Assembly (NCBI RefSeq): GCF_003419895.1
Contig: NZ_QPMM01000003.1
Coordinates: 295,708-359,707, forward strand
DNA: 64,000 nt
Direction: 5' to 3'
Origin: Chitinophaga silvatica
Lineage (GTDB): Bacteria > Bacteroidota > Bacteroidia > Chitinophagales > Chitinophagaceae
Shown here: one piece after another, positions 53,294 to 61,441 of the stretch
Position numbering within the stretch: position 1 is the first letter of the stretch
Layout of the letters: each line of letters begins with the position of its first letter
Position numbers and translations under genes: made by a program
The notes under the pieces: model-generated
Databases searched by the model: none
What the model was told of the DNA's origin: nothing
What the model saw: the letters and a program-made list of their open reading frames with translations, nothing else

Positions 53294-53752
53294 ATGAGAG
53301 GTGTTAATAAAGTAATCCTGATTGGCAATTTGGGCAGAGATCCGGATGTACAGTTTCTTGAAGGGAATATAGCAGTAGCTAAATTTTCACTGGCTACTAC
53401 TGAAACCTTTAAAGACAGGGCTGGTAAGCTCATCTCACAAACAGAGTGGCATACGGTAGTATTGTGGAGAGGTCTGGCAGAGTTAGCGCAGAAGTATCTG
53501 CACAAAGGTAGTCTTGTTTATATTGAAGGACGCCTACGCACACGTAGCTGGGAGGACAAAGAAGGCAATAAAAAATTTGCCACCGAAGTTGTAGGAGATA
53601 ACCTGGTTATGCTGGATAAACGCATGGACCTCAACAACCAAGATCACCCCATTGCTCACCACAGCGGCTCTGGTACAGGCAGCGGAGAAAATTATCCAGG
53701 ATTGGATATTCCCCCTTCTCTGAATGAACCAGCAGATGATCTGCCGTTTTAA
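53294..53752 (+). CDS. ssb: Single-stranded DNA-binding protein
   Basis: 152 aa. The OB-fold begins MRGVNKVILIGNLGRDPDVQ, with EWHTVVLWRGLAELAQKYLH and GRLRTRSWEDKEG. A flexible Gly/Ser linker leads to the conserved acidic tip DDLPF, which binds partner proteins. A TAACTTTA sequence near 53225 is an imperfect -7 box. Confidence 0.97.
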   Translation: MRGVNKVILIGNLGRDPDVQFLEGNIAVAKFSLATTETFKDRAGKLISQTEWHTVVLWRGLAELAQKYLHKGSLVYIEGRLRTRSWEDKEGNKKFATEVVGDNLVMLDKRMDLNNQDHPIAHHSGSGTGSGENYPGLDIPPSLNEPADDLPF

Positions 53753-53810
53753 TTGATCTGAATAAATAATTTAATGCTGTCACGCAAGTAATCCCAAAGG
53801 GGACATTACT

Positions 53811-53818
53811 TATATTTG
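53811..53818 (+). promoter_or_regulatory. Bacteroidota -7 box of gldE
   Basis: TATATTTG fits TAnnTTTG exactly. Transcription would start near 53824, after the GTG at 53820, which argues for the downstream TTG at 53877 as the gldE start. Confidence 0.5.
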
Positions 53819-53876
53819 CGTGCCGGGAAAGTTATTCTATAAATTTCTTTCCCTAATTCATGTTTTTTCACCAAAG

Positions 53877-55229
53877 TTGAACATCTTGGGTATCCTTTCG
53901 GCAAGCAACGTATCCTATTTCTTACAAGCCAGCACACCCATTGCCACTCCTAATGTGGTGGTGTTTCTGCTTGTAATTTTCGTATTACTGCTACTCACCT
54001 TCATCGTTTCCGGTGCAGAAGTAGCCTTTTTCTCCTTGAACTATAAGGACCTTAACGTCCTCAAAACAAGGCAGAATACTTCCGGCAAACTCATTACCAA
54101 GTTGCTGGAAAAACCTAAATCATTATTGGCATCCCTCCAGATTGCAAGTATCCTGCTGATGCTCGCTTTCATTATGATTACCAATTATCTGGTAACTCAA
54201 ATGGAAGACCTGCAAACCCTGCCCGTTGTTTCCCTAGTGGTTCGGATTGCTGCCATCTGCTTAATACTCCTGTTCTTTGGACAAATCCTCCCACGGGTTT
54301 GGGCTGCCCAAAATAATATCCGCTTCGCTACTTACTTCGCCTGGTTCGTTAGCCTTATTCATGCTACCCTCGAACCTGTCAGCGATTTCTTTGTAAGCAT
54401 GAGCACCAATATTGAAGCTAAGCTCTTTCACAGAGGCAGTGGCCCCGTAAACTACCACGAAATCGATGAAGCCATCGAAATGAGTGTAGACCCTACCGCT
54501 TCCCAGGAAGAAAAAAATATACTCAAAGGCATCCTCAAATTTGGTAACATCACCGTTAAACAAATTATGCGCGGGCGCCTCGACGTTAACGGCGTTGAAT
54601 ATAACAGTTCATTCAATGAAGTAGTGGCCAGAGTAGCCGATCTGCATTACTCCCGCCTCCCGGTATACAAAGAAAATCTCGACAATATCGTTGGCGTGAT
54701 CCATACCAAAGACCTGCTTCCGCATCTCGATAAAGGAACAGCTTTCGACTGGCACCAGATTATGCGCCAGCCTTTCTTTGTTCATGGTCACAAACTGATC
54801 GAAGACCTCCTGTCTGAATTCCAGAGCCGCCGTATGCACTTCGCCGTAGTGGTAGACGAATTCGGTGGTACTTCCGGTATCGTTACCCTGGAAGATATCA
54901 TGGAAGAAGTAATCGGCGATATCAAAGATGAATTTGACGAAGAAGAATTTAACTATAGTAAGGTCGATAACTTTACCTACGTTTTTGAAGGCAAAACCAT
55001 GCTCAATGACGTTTGCCGAATCATGGACATCGCTCCGGATACCTTTGAAACCGTAAAAGGTGAAAGTGATTCACTCGGCGGATTAATTTTAGAATTAGCA
55101 GGAAAATTCCCTGAAGAAAATAGCGTTATTAACTACAATAATTACGATTTTACTGTTCTTGAAGTCAATAAAATGCGTATTCAGAAAGTTCAGGTAGCCA
55201 TTCGCCCTGATGCCTCTGAAAAAGTGTAA
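53877..55229 (+). CDS. gldE: Gliding motility-associated protein GldE (CNNM/CBS/CorC type)
   Basis: About 450 aa from TTG 53877 (the frame opens at GTG 53820). Three or four membrane helices form a CNNM-like domain with FIVSGAEVAFFSL; two CBS domains follow (LHYSRLPVYKENLDNIVGVI and MHFAVVVDEFGGTSGIVTLE), then a CorC-type C-terminal domain. This is the build of HlyC/CorC transport-associated proteins; next to gldD it is GldE, which in flavobacteria works with GldD in gliding and type IX secretion. No ATG is available near the N-terminus. Confidence 0.92.
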   Translation: MNILGILSASNVSYFLQASTPIATPNVVVFLLVIFVLLLLTFIVSGAEVAFFSLNYKDLNVLKTRQNTSGKLITKLLEKPKSLLASLQIASILLMLAFIMITNYLVTQMEDLQTLPVVSLVVRIAAICLILLFFGQILPRVWAAQNNIRFATYFAWFVSLIHATLEPVSDFFVSMSTNIEAKLFHRGSGPVNYHEIDEAIEMSVDPTASQEEKNILKGILKFGNITVKQIMRGRLDVNGVEYNSSFNEVVARVADLHYSRLPVYKENLDNIVGVIHTKDLLPHLDKGTAFDWHQIMRQPFFVHGHKLIEDLLSEFQSRRMHFAVVVDEFGGTSGIVTLEDIMEEVIGDIKDEFDEEEFNYSKVDNFTYVFEGKTMLNDVCRIMDIAPDTFETVKGESDSLGGLILELAGKFPEENSVINYNNYDFTVLEVNKMRIQKVQVAIRPDASEKV

Positions 55230-55257
55230 TGCCAGGGTAGTTAAACAAAACAATAAG

Positions 55258-55857
55258 ATGTTCGATTTAAAAGGTAAGGCTCTTGCCATCATAGCCTTGT
55301 TACTGCTTGGAATGACAGCCTGTGAAAATGTGCCTACTCCTAAGCCAAGAGGCTACTTTCATATCAAATTCCCGGAAAGAAAGTATAAAACATTCGATAA
55401 TCCTGGTTATCCATATACTTTCGAGTATCCGGCATATGCCAATATCATTAAGGATACCTCCTTCTTTGGGGCTGCTCCTGAAAATCCATATTGGATCAAT
55501 GTAGATTTTCCCTCACTTAATGGTAAAATCTACATGAGCTATAAAATTATCGGAGGCAATAACTCCTTCGACAAGCTCGTGGATGACGCCTTTAAAATGA
55601 CCTATAAACATACCTACAAGGCTTCATATATCGATGAAAATGCCATTCATACCAATAATAATGTAAGCGGCACTTTCTATGAAGTTGGCGGTAATGCAGC
55701 CTCTGCCAAACAGTTTTATGTAACTGATTCTACCAAACACTTCCTTCGGGGAGCCCTCTATTTCGATGCTACCCCTAATGCCGATTCACTCGCCCCTGTC
55801 GACAAATTCCTTGAACAGGATATGATACATTTGGTTGAAACCCTTAGGTGGAGATAA
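55258..55857 (+). CDS. gldD: Gliding motility lipoprotein GldD
   Basis: 199 aa from the ATG at 55258. The signal peptide ends LLLLGMTAC (lipobox), and the mature protein starts ENVPTPKPRGYFHIKFPERK, the typical GldD beginning; FEYPAYANI follows. The frame is open upstream and overlaps gldE, but the chosen ATG places the signal sequence correctly. It lies 28 bp after gldE. GldD is needed for gliding in Flavobacterium johnsoniae; whether this organism glides is not shown by the window. Confidence 0.94.
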   Translation: MFDLKGKALAIIALLLLGMTACENVPTPKPRGYFHIKFPERKYKTFDNPGYPYTFEYPAYANIIKDTSFFGAAPENPYWINVDFPSLNGKIYMSYKIIGGNNSFDKLVDDAFKMTYKHTYKASYIDENAIHTNNNVSGTFYEVGGNAASAKQFYVTDSTKHFLRGALYFDATPNADSLAPVDKFLEQDMIHLVETLRWR

Positions 55858-55870
55858 CCTTCTAATAATG

Positions 55871-55878
55871 TACCTTTG
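55871..55878 (+). promoter_or_regulatory. Bacteroidota -7 box before the DUF3109 gene
   Basis: TACCTTTG fits TAnnTTTG, 29 bp before the ATG at 55908. No -33 element is evident. Confidence 0.4.
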
Positions 55879-55907
55879 TGGTCTATTAAGAACGACCTGT
55901 GTAACAG

Positions 55908-56477
55908 ATGATAATTATCGACGATAAATATATAAGTGACGAAGTAATTGAAGAGCAATTCGTATGCAATCTGTCGGCCTGTAAAGGTGCCTGCTGCGTA
56001 GCGGGTGACTGTGGAGCGCCGCTGGATAAGGACGAAACTAAGATTCTGAAGAAAATTTACCCTAAGCTTAAGCCTTACCTTCGCCCCGAAGGCATTCAGG
56101 AAATTGAACATACAGGCACTCATACCACCGATAAAGAATATGGCTACGTTACCCCAATAGTAAACAACGGTATTTGTGCATACGCAACTATCGATGATAA
56201 TGGTGTTGTAGGTTGTGGTATTGAAAAGGCATATAAGGAGGGAGTAGTAGATTATAAAAAACCTATCTCCTGCCACCTGTATCCTATCCGCATCAAGAAA
56301 TATGAGTCGTTTGAAGCGGTTAATTATGACAGATGGGATATCTGTAAAGCTGCCTGCAAAAATGGTAAGGCACTACAAGTTCCGGTTTATCGTTTCTTAA
56401 AAGAAGCGATAATCAGAAAATACGGCACGGAATTTTATGAAGTGCTGGATAAAATTGCAAGAAAACAGTATAAATAA
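55908..56477 (+). CDS. DUF3109 cysteine-rich protein
   Basis: 189 aa, cytoplasmic. Nine cysteines are grouped: FVCNLSACKGACCVAGDCGAP near the N-terminus, then single Cys residues in NGICAYA and VGCGIEKAY, and SCHLYPIR and DICKAACKNGK toward the end. The pattern resembles YkgJ-type zinc or iron-sulfur clusters. The family is conserved in Bacteroidota without an established function. Confidence 0.85.
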   Translation: MIIIDDKYISDEVIEEQFVCNLSACKGACCVAGDCGAPLDKDETKILKKIYPKLKPYLRPEGIQEIEHTGTHTTDKEYGYVTPIVNNGICAYATIDDNGVVGCGIEKAYKEGVVDYKKPISCHLYPIRIKKYESFEAVNYDRWDICKAACKNGKALQVPVYRFLKEAIIRKYGTEFYEVLDKIARKQYK

Positions 56478-56559
56478 GGATAGCCGGTCTGGAAGATTTA
56501 TTATCGCTTCTTAAATCCCAAAATCCTGAATTATCTTTAAAGAGGAATATCGTAGGCTT

Positions 56560-57936
56560 ATGCATCAAATAGCAGCTACCTTTCTTGAGAAAAGTGAAAC
56601 TAAGGCGAGTGACTTAGGTCATCGTGCTACCATCAACTTCAATATTGGCAAATACAATAACGCTGTAAAGAACGGTAAACTTCAATTTGCCGATCTGGCT
56701 ATTGCGAGAGAACGTGCCAAAAATATTAAGTGGAGGGCAATTGAGCATCTCGATAATCATCTTGAGGAATTCGAACAAAACTTTATACGCCGTGGTGGTA
56801 AAGTAATCTGGGCCGAAACTGCCGAACAGGCACAGCAGGAAATTCTGGCTATCTGCCAGGCTAAAAACTGCAAAAGCATCGTTAAGAGTAAATCCATGGC
56901 CACAGAAGAAATACATCTCAACTCCTTCATGGAAACGCATGGAATTGAATGTGTGGAAACCGACCTTGGTGAATATATTCAACAATTAGATAATGAACCT
57001 CCTTATCACATTGTTACTCCGGCCATGCACAAAAGCAAGGAAGATGTAGCCCGTCTTTTTGCTGATAAACTAGGTACCGACCCTGCGCTGACTCCCGAAC
57101 AACTTACTCTCGTTGCCAGGGAAAAACTCAGAAATAAATACCTGGAAGCTGAAATTGGTATCACGGGTGCCAACTTCATTATTGCTGATACAGGATCTGT
57201 AGCAGTAACCGAAAATGAAGGTAATGCACGTCTTACTACCGCCTTCCCTAAAACACATATTGTATTGGTTGGGATAGAGAAAGTAATTCCTTCTATCACT
57301 GACTTAGGCTTGTTTTGGCCACTTCTGGCCACTTATGGTACTGGTCAGAATATCACTGCATACAACAGCATTTTTAGCGGTCCAAAACAGGAAAATGAGA
57401 TTGATGGCCCTGAAGAGATGTATGTTATTCTCATGGATAACGGCCGTACCAATATTTTGCAGGATACTGTAGCCAGAGAAAGCCTTTATTGCATTCGTTG
57501 TGGCTCCTGCTTAAATGCATGCCCGGTTTATAAAAATATCGGGGGCCATACTTATTCTACTACCTACAGCGGTCCAATCGGTTCTGTGATCACTCCACAC
57601 CTCAAGGGAATGGATTCCTATATGCACCTGAGCTTTGCCTCTTCATTGTGTGGTAACTGCACAGAGGTATGCCCTGTACGTATTAATCTGCATGAATTGC
57701 TGCTACATAACAGACAAAAAGCGGTAGAAGAAAACTATACTTCCGGCGGTGAAAAATTTGGATGGTTTGTTTGGAAACAAGGTTGTAGTAGCAGAAGAAT
57801 GATGAATATGGCTGGTGGTAAATGGAAAAACTTCTTCTTCCGCAGGTTCTTTGCTAAAAGCTGGGGAGAGGACAGAGACCTCCCTGAATTTGCAGAAAAA
57901 TCGTTCAACCAACTCTGGAAAGAGCGTAACCGCTAA
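56560..57936 (+). CDS. lutB: LutB-like iron-sulfur lactate utilisation protein
   Basis: 458 aa. The N-terminal LUD domain (KSIVKSKSMATEEIHLN, FIIADTGSVAVTENEGNARL) is followed by two ferredoxin-type motifs, CIRCGSCLNACPVY and CGNCTEVCPVRINL. In Bacillus subtilis LutABC oxidises L-lactate to pyruvate. lutA and lutC are not next to it here. Its stop overlaps the stop of the convergent anti-sigma/TonB gene by 3-4 bp. Confidence 0.92.
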   Translation: MHQIAATFLEKSETKASDLGHRATINFNIGKYNNAVKNGKLQFADLAIARERAKNIKWRAIEHLDNHLEEFEQNFIRRGGKVIWAETAEQAQQEILAICQAKNCKSIVKSKSMATEEIHLNSFMETHGIECVETDLGEYIQQLDNEPPYHIVTPAMHKSKEDVARLFADKLGTDPALTPEQLTLVAREKLRNKYLEAEIGITGANFIIADTGSVAVTENEGNARLTTAFPKTHIVLVGIEKVIPSITDLGLFWPLLATYGTGQNITAYNSIFSGPKQENEIDGPEEMYVILMDNGRTNILQDTVARESLYCIRCGSCLNACPVYKNIGGHTYSTTYSGPIGSVITPHLKGMDSYMHLSFASSLCGNCTEVCPVRINLHELLLHNRQKAVEENYTSGGEKFGWFVWKQGCSSRRMMNMAGGKWKNFFFRRFFAKSWGEDRDLPEFAEKSFNQLWKERNR

Positions 57937-59066
57937 TCCTTCTCACTGGTAAACTTCACTTTTTGCGTTACTCTTGCTGGTTTTCGGTCTGATGCCGGAT
58001 TCCATGCCGGCCCTTCCTTGATTACTCTTATTGCTTCATCATCACATTCTTTATTCAGGTGATGTTTGATCTTAAAGTCCTGCAATGTTCCATCAGGCAT
58101 AACCAGGAATGAAACTCTTACAAAACCCTCCTGCTTATTAGGGTTTCTGACATTCGTTTTAAGGTAATCGGCATACCCTGTTTGGCCATTAACAGGTAAT
58201 GGCGGTCTGTATTCAGCATTAGTTTCTGTATAGTCAGTATCCGCTGCTTTAGCCCCAGCCAACTTTCCTTTCACGGCCTTTTCCGGACCTTTGCTTTCAT
58301 TTAAAACAATTGGTGAGCTCAACACAGAATCCATTAGTTTATAATTTTTCTCAATAGCCAAATGATCAGCCTTTTTCAGTTTTGCCGAATCAAACATGAT
58401 AATTTTATAGTTATTGGCCAACTGCATGCTGGTATCATCAGCATTTGATTTATAAACCTCTGAAAGCTTCCGATCTGCCTGCCTGCTTGTTTCTGCCATG
58501 GCAGGAGTTGGAGCAGCATAAGTTTGTGGCTGAGCTTTCGCTAATGCCGGAACAGGAGCTGACGAAGCTACAGGCTTATGGGCCTGTGCAACCTGAGGTA
58601 CTACTTCTTTGGCAGCGGGAGCAGTATTCTGGGCCAAAGAGGACAATGTATCCAATGGAATTCCTTTTTCTTCCTTAATAGAATCATTATTAGTGGAGGA
58701 AGGCAGGGCAACTATATTGGAGACTGGTTTTTGGGATTGATTAACGATATACCATCCGATGCCCATAAATAAGATGATGGCTGCGGCGGCGACCCATCTG
58801 TACATTTTGATTACTCTGCCTCTCGGGTGGGCAGCGGGCGATGGTACTGCAATCCTTTTAGCCAATTCTTCACTTAAAGATTGTAGTTGGAGCTGTTGGT
58901 CTGGATGCTGTTTGGAATATCCTTCCAGGGCATCGGCGAGGAAAGGATCGTCGAGGGCCTGTTTCTCCAGTTGGTGCATAGCTCTGTCGTCCAGCTCTCC
59001 GGCCAGATACTGGCGTATTAATTTTGCCAGTTCTTCAGGTGAGATATGTGAGTGACGATCAGGCAT
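57933..59066 (-). CDS. Anti-sigma factor-like/TonB C-terminal fusion protein
   Basis: About 377 aa from the ATG at 59066 (a TTG start at 59078 is also open). An N-terminal cytoplasmic part (LIRQYLAGELDDRAMHQLEK), which resembles the region of anti-sigma factors that holds the sigma factor, is followed by a membrane helix (WVAAAAIILFMGIGWYIV), a long Pro/Ala/Lys-rich periplasmic linker and a C-terminal TonB-like domain (GFVRVSFLVMPDGTLQDFKI). The gene overlaps the sigma gene by 8 bp, so it is probably the regulator of that sigma factor. Confidence 0.85.
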   Translation of the reverse strand: MPDRHSHISPEELAKLIRQYLAGELDDRAMHQLEKQALDDPFLADALEGYSKQHPDQQLQLQSLSEELAKRIAVPSPAAHPRGRVIKMYRWVAAAAIILFMGIGWYIVNQSQKPVSNIVALPSSTNNDSIKEEKGIPLDTLSSLAQNTAPAAKEVVPQVAQAHKPVASSAPVPALAKAQPQTYAAPTPAMAETSRQADRKLSEVYKSNADDTSMQLANNYKIIMFDSAKLKKADHLAIEKNYKLMDSVLSSPIVLNESKGPEKAVKGKLAGAKAADTDYTETNAEYRPPLPVNGQTGYADYLKTNVRNPNKQEGFVRVSFLVMPDGTLQDFKIKHHLNKECDDEAIRVIKEGPAWNPASDRKPARVTQKVKFTSEKD

Positions 59067-59613
59067 TTTGCTGTTCAATACAAATTTTAAGATTACGTTT
59101 ACCGTTCTGGATGTAGCTCTTCACTTTATTCATATCATATCCGGTTAGAGCGCTAACCTCACGATAACTTTTTTCTTTCAGGTAAAACAGATCCACACTA
59201 CGCTTTTGTTCTTCCGGCAATGTTTCCAGGCATTTCTCCAGTTGCTGCAAATGATCTTCAAGATCTATTCCATTGCCATGATGATTTATTTCCTCATTTT
59301 CCATAAGCGAACTCTCGTCTATGGAAATCTGTAATCCTTCCTTATGTTTCATTGCCCTGAGTTTCATCAGGCAATGATTACGGGATAATACGTGCAACCA
59401 GCTCTTAAAGTTTTGAACATCATGTTGTTGCAACTTGGTAATCAGCTCTTCAAAGATTTGCATAACAGCATCTTTGCTTGCCTCTTCATCGAAATATTTA
59501 AGGCATACACCATATACCAGTGGCATATAACGCTGGTATAAGGCAGCCAGAAAATCCAATTTGCCAGTGCTTTTATACTGCTGGATCAAATCGGCATCTG
59601 AGGCCTCTTGCAT
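59059..59613 (-). CDS. ECF-type RNA polymerase sigma factor
   Basis: 184 aa from the ATG at 59613 (the frame is open to a TTG at 59637). Region 2 is ALYQRYMPLVYGVCLKYF with FKSWLHVLSRNHCLMKLR, and region 4 has the helix-turn-helix in SYREVSALTGYDMNKVKSYI. An acidic linker (SSLMENEEINHHGNGIDLED) joins the two regions. Coupled to the anti-sigma/TonB gene downstream. Confidence 0.92.
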   Translation of the reverse strand: MQEASDADLIQQYKSTGKLDFLAALYQRYMPLVYGVCLKYFDEEASKDAVMQIFEELITKLQQHDVQNFKSWLHVLSRNHCLMKLRAMKHKEGLQISIDESSLMENEEINHHGNGIDLEDHLQQLEKCLETLPEEQKRSVDLFYLKEKSYREVSALTGYDMNKVKSYIQNGKRNLKICIEQQNA

Positions 59614-59700
59614 AATATTTTCGCGAATAAATGACAAAGCTGAATTGAGCTAATTAAAACAATAGTATTGAATTTTTTTGAATATCTGAGTGATTAAAAG

Positions 59701-59732
59701 AGAAAGCACCAGCTTAAAAACCAGTGCTTTCT
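59701..59732 (-). terminator. Intrinsic terminator of purH
   Basis: AGAAAGCAC (59701-59709) pairs with GTGCTTTCT (59724-59732), a 9-bp stem; on the minus strand it is followed by CTCTTTT. It lies 23 bp past the purH stop. Confidence 0.75.
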
Positions 59733-59755
59733 GAATATTGGGGATGGACAACAGC

Positions 59756-61273
59756 TTAGTGTCTGAAATGACGCATACCTGTCATTACCATTACCATATT
59801 ATGTTCTTTACAGAATTCGATGGAGTCGTTATCTCTAACGGAGCCACCAGGTTGAATTACTGCATTGATACCATGCTCATAAGCAATAGTAACGCAATCA
59901 TTGAATGGGAAGAAGGCATCAGATGCCATTACAGCACCTTTCAGGTCGAAATTGAACTGTCCGGCTTTTTCAATAGCATGACGCAATGCATCGATGCGGG
60001 AAGTTTGGCCACAACCTTTACCAATCAGTTGCTTGTTTTTAACCAAAGCGATAGCATTGGATTTCAGGTGCTTAGCGATCAGGTTTGCAAATTCGAGATC
60101 AGCTTTTTCGTCCGGAGTAGATGAACGGGCACCTACTTCATTCCATTCCTTATAATTACCGTTGTCGCTGTCTTGCAGTAACACACCGTTCAATACGTTT
60201 TTGAACATGTATTTGCTCTGAACAGGTTGTTTTTGTTCTAACAGGATACGGTTCTTCTTAGCCTGTAATACTTCCAGGGCATCAGCATTAAAACCAGGTG
60301 CGATAAGGATTTCAAAGAAGATTTCGCTGATAGATTCAGCGGTAGCTTTATCAATTACCTGGTTGGTAACTAAAACTCCACCAAAAGCACTTTCTTTATC
60401 ACCAGCCAAAGCAGCCTCCCAGGCTTCTTTCAGAGAATTGCGGGTTGCAATACCACAAACGTTGGTATGTTTTATTACAGCAAAGGTTGTAGTACCGTTA
60501 AACTCCTGGATAAGTTGACAAGCTGCGTCTACGTCTACCAGGTTGTTGAATGATAATTCCTTACCGTGTAATTTGTTGAATACTTCATCGAGTTTTCCAT
60601 AGAAAACGCCTCTTTGGTGAGGGTTTTCACCGTAACGGTTAACTTGTCCTTCCGGTACAGAGAGTTGGAAATAATCACCAGGCTCGTTGTTCAGGAAATA
60701 TTGAGAGATAGCTACATCATAGTTTGCACATACTTCGAAAGCTTTGGCAGCAAAGCCTCTGCGATCCTGAATGGAAGTAGCTCCGTTATTTTCTGTAAGT
60801 ACTTTTTCGAGATCAGCATATTGATCTTTAGAAGCAACGATTACAACATCTTTATAGTTCTTACCAGCAGCACGGATAAGGGAAACACCGCCAATATCGA
60901 TCTTCTCAATAATAGTTTGCTCTTCAGTTGTGTTCTTTACTGTTTCCTCGAATGGATACAGATCAACTATTACCAGGTCTATTTCCGGTATCTGATATTC
61001 TTTCAGTTGTTCCAGGTCTTGCGGATTGTCGCGGCGTGCCAGAATTCCACCAAATACCTTTGGATGTAAGGTTTTAACGCGACCTCCCAAGATTGAAGGA
61101 TATGCAGTCAGATCTTCCACTGCTACACATTTTACTCCCAGCTCTTCAATAAATTTCTGAGTACCGCCGGTAGAGTAAATGGTAACACCTTGTTCACCTA
61201 ACTTTTTAACGATGTTCTCCAGGTTATCTTTATAGAAAACGGAGATCAAAGCTGATTTAATTTGCTTTTGCAT
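59756..61273 (-). CDS. purH: Bifunctional AICAR formyltransferase/IMP cyclohydrolase
   Basis: 505 aa, full length. It performs the last two steps of purine synthesis, AICAR to FAICAR to IMP. N-terminal IMP cyclohydrolase: MQKQIKSALISVFYKDNLEN, YSTGGTQKFIEE and PSILGGRVKTLHPKVFGGIL. C-terminal transformylase: the catalytic Lys-His in VIKHTNVCGIA and SAFGGVLVTNQVI. It lies alone with its own promoter and terminator. Confidence 0.97.
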   Translation of the reverse strand: MQKQIKSALISVFYKDNLENIVKKLGEQGVTIYSTGGTQKFIEELGVKCVAVEDLTAYPSILGGRVKTLHPKVFGGILARRDNPQDLEQLKEYQIPEIDLVIVDLYPFEETVKNTTEEQTIIEKIDIGGVSLIRAAGKNYKDVVIVASKDQYADLEKVLTENNGATSIQDRRGFAAKAFEVCANYDVAISQYFLNNEPGDYFQLSVPEGQVNRYGENPHQRGVFYGKLDEVFNKLHGKELSFNNLVDVDAACQLIQEFNGTTTFAVIKHTNVCGIATRNSLKEAWEAALAGDKESAFGGVLVTNQVIDKATAESISEIFFEILIAPGFNADALEVLQAKKNRILLEQKQPVQSKYMFKNVLNGVLLQDSDNGNYKEWNEVGARSSTPDEKADLEFANLIAKHLKSNAIALVKNKQLIGKGCGQTSRIDALRHAIEKAGQFNFDLKGAVMASDAFFPFNDCVTIAYEHGINAVIQPGGSVRDNDSIEFCKEHNMVMVMTGMRHFRH

Positions 61274-61332
61274 GAATGGAAAACATTAGAATTAATAACT
61301 AAAGGCCGCTGATCATGGACCGAAAAGAGACG

Positions 61333-61340
61333 CAAAGTTA
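61333..61340 (-). promoter_or_regulatory. Bacteroidota -7 box of purH
   Basis: TAACTTTG on the minus strand matches TAnnTTTG, about 60 bp before the start codon. No convincing -33 element at the expected distance. Confidence 0.45.
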
Positions 61341-61441
61341 ATACGTAACAATCATTTTTCCATTTTCGTTCAAATAGTAAATCAATCTTCTATTCATCAA
61401 TCTAAAAAAACATCTCACTATTATATCATTATAAAATATCA

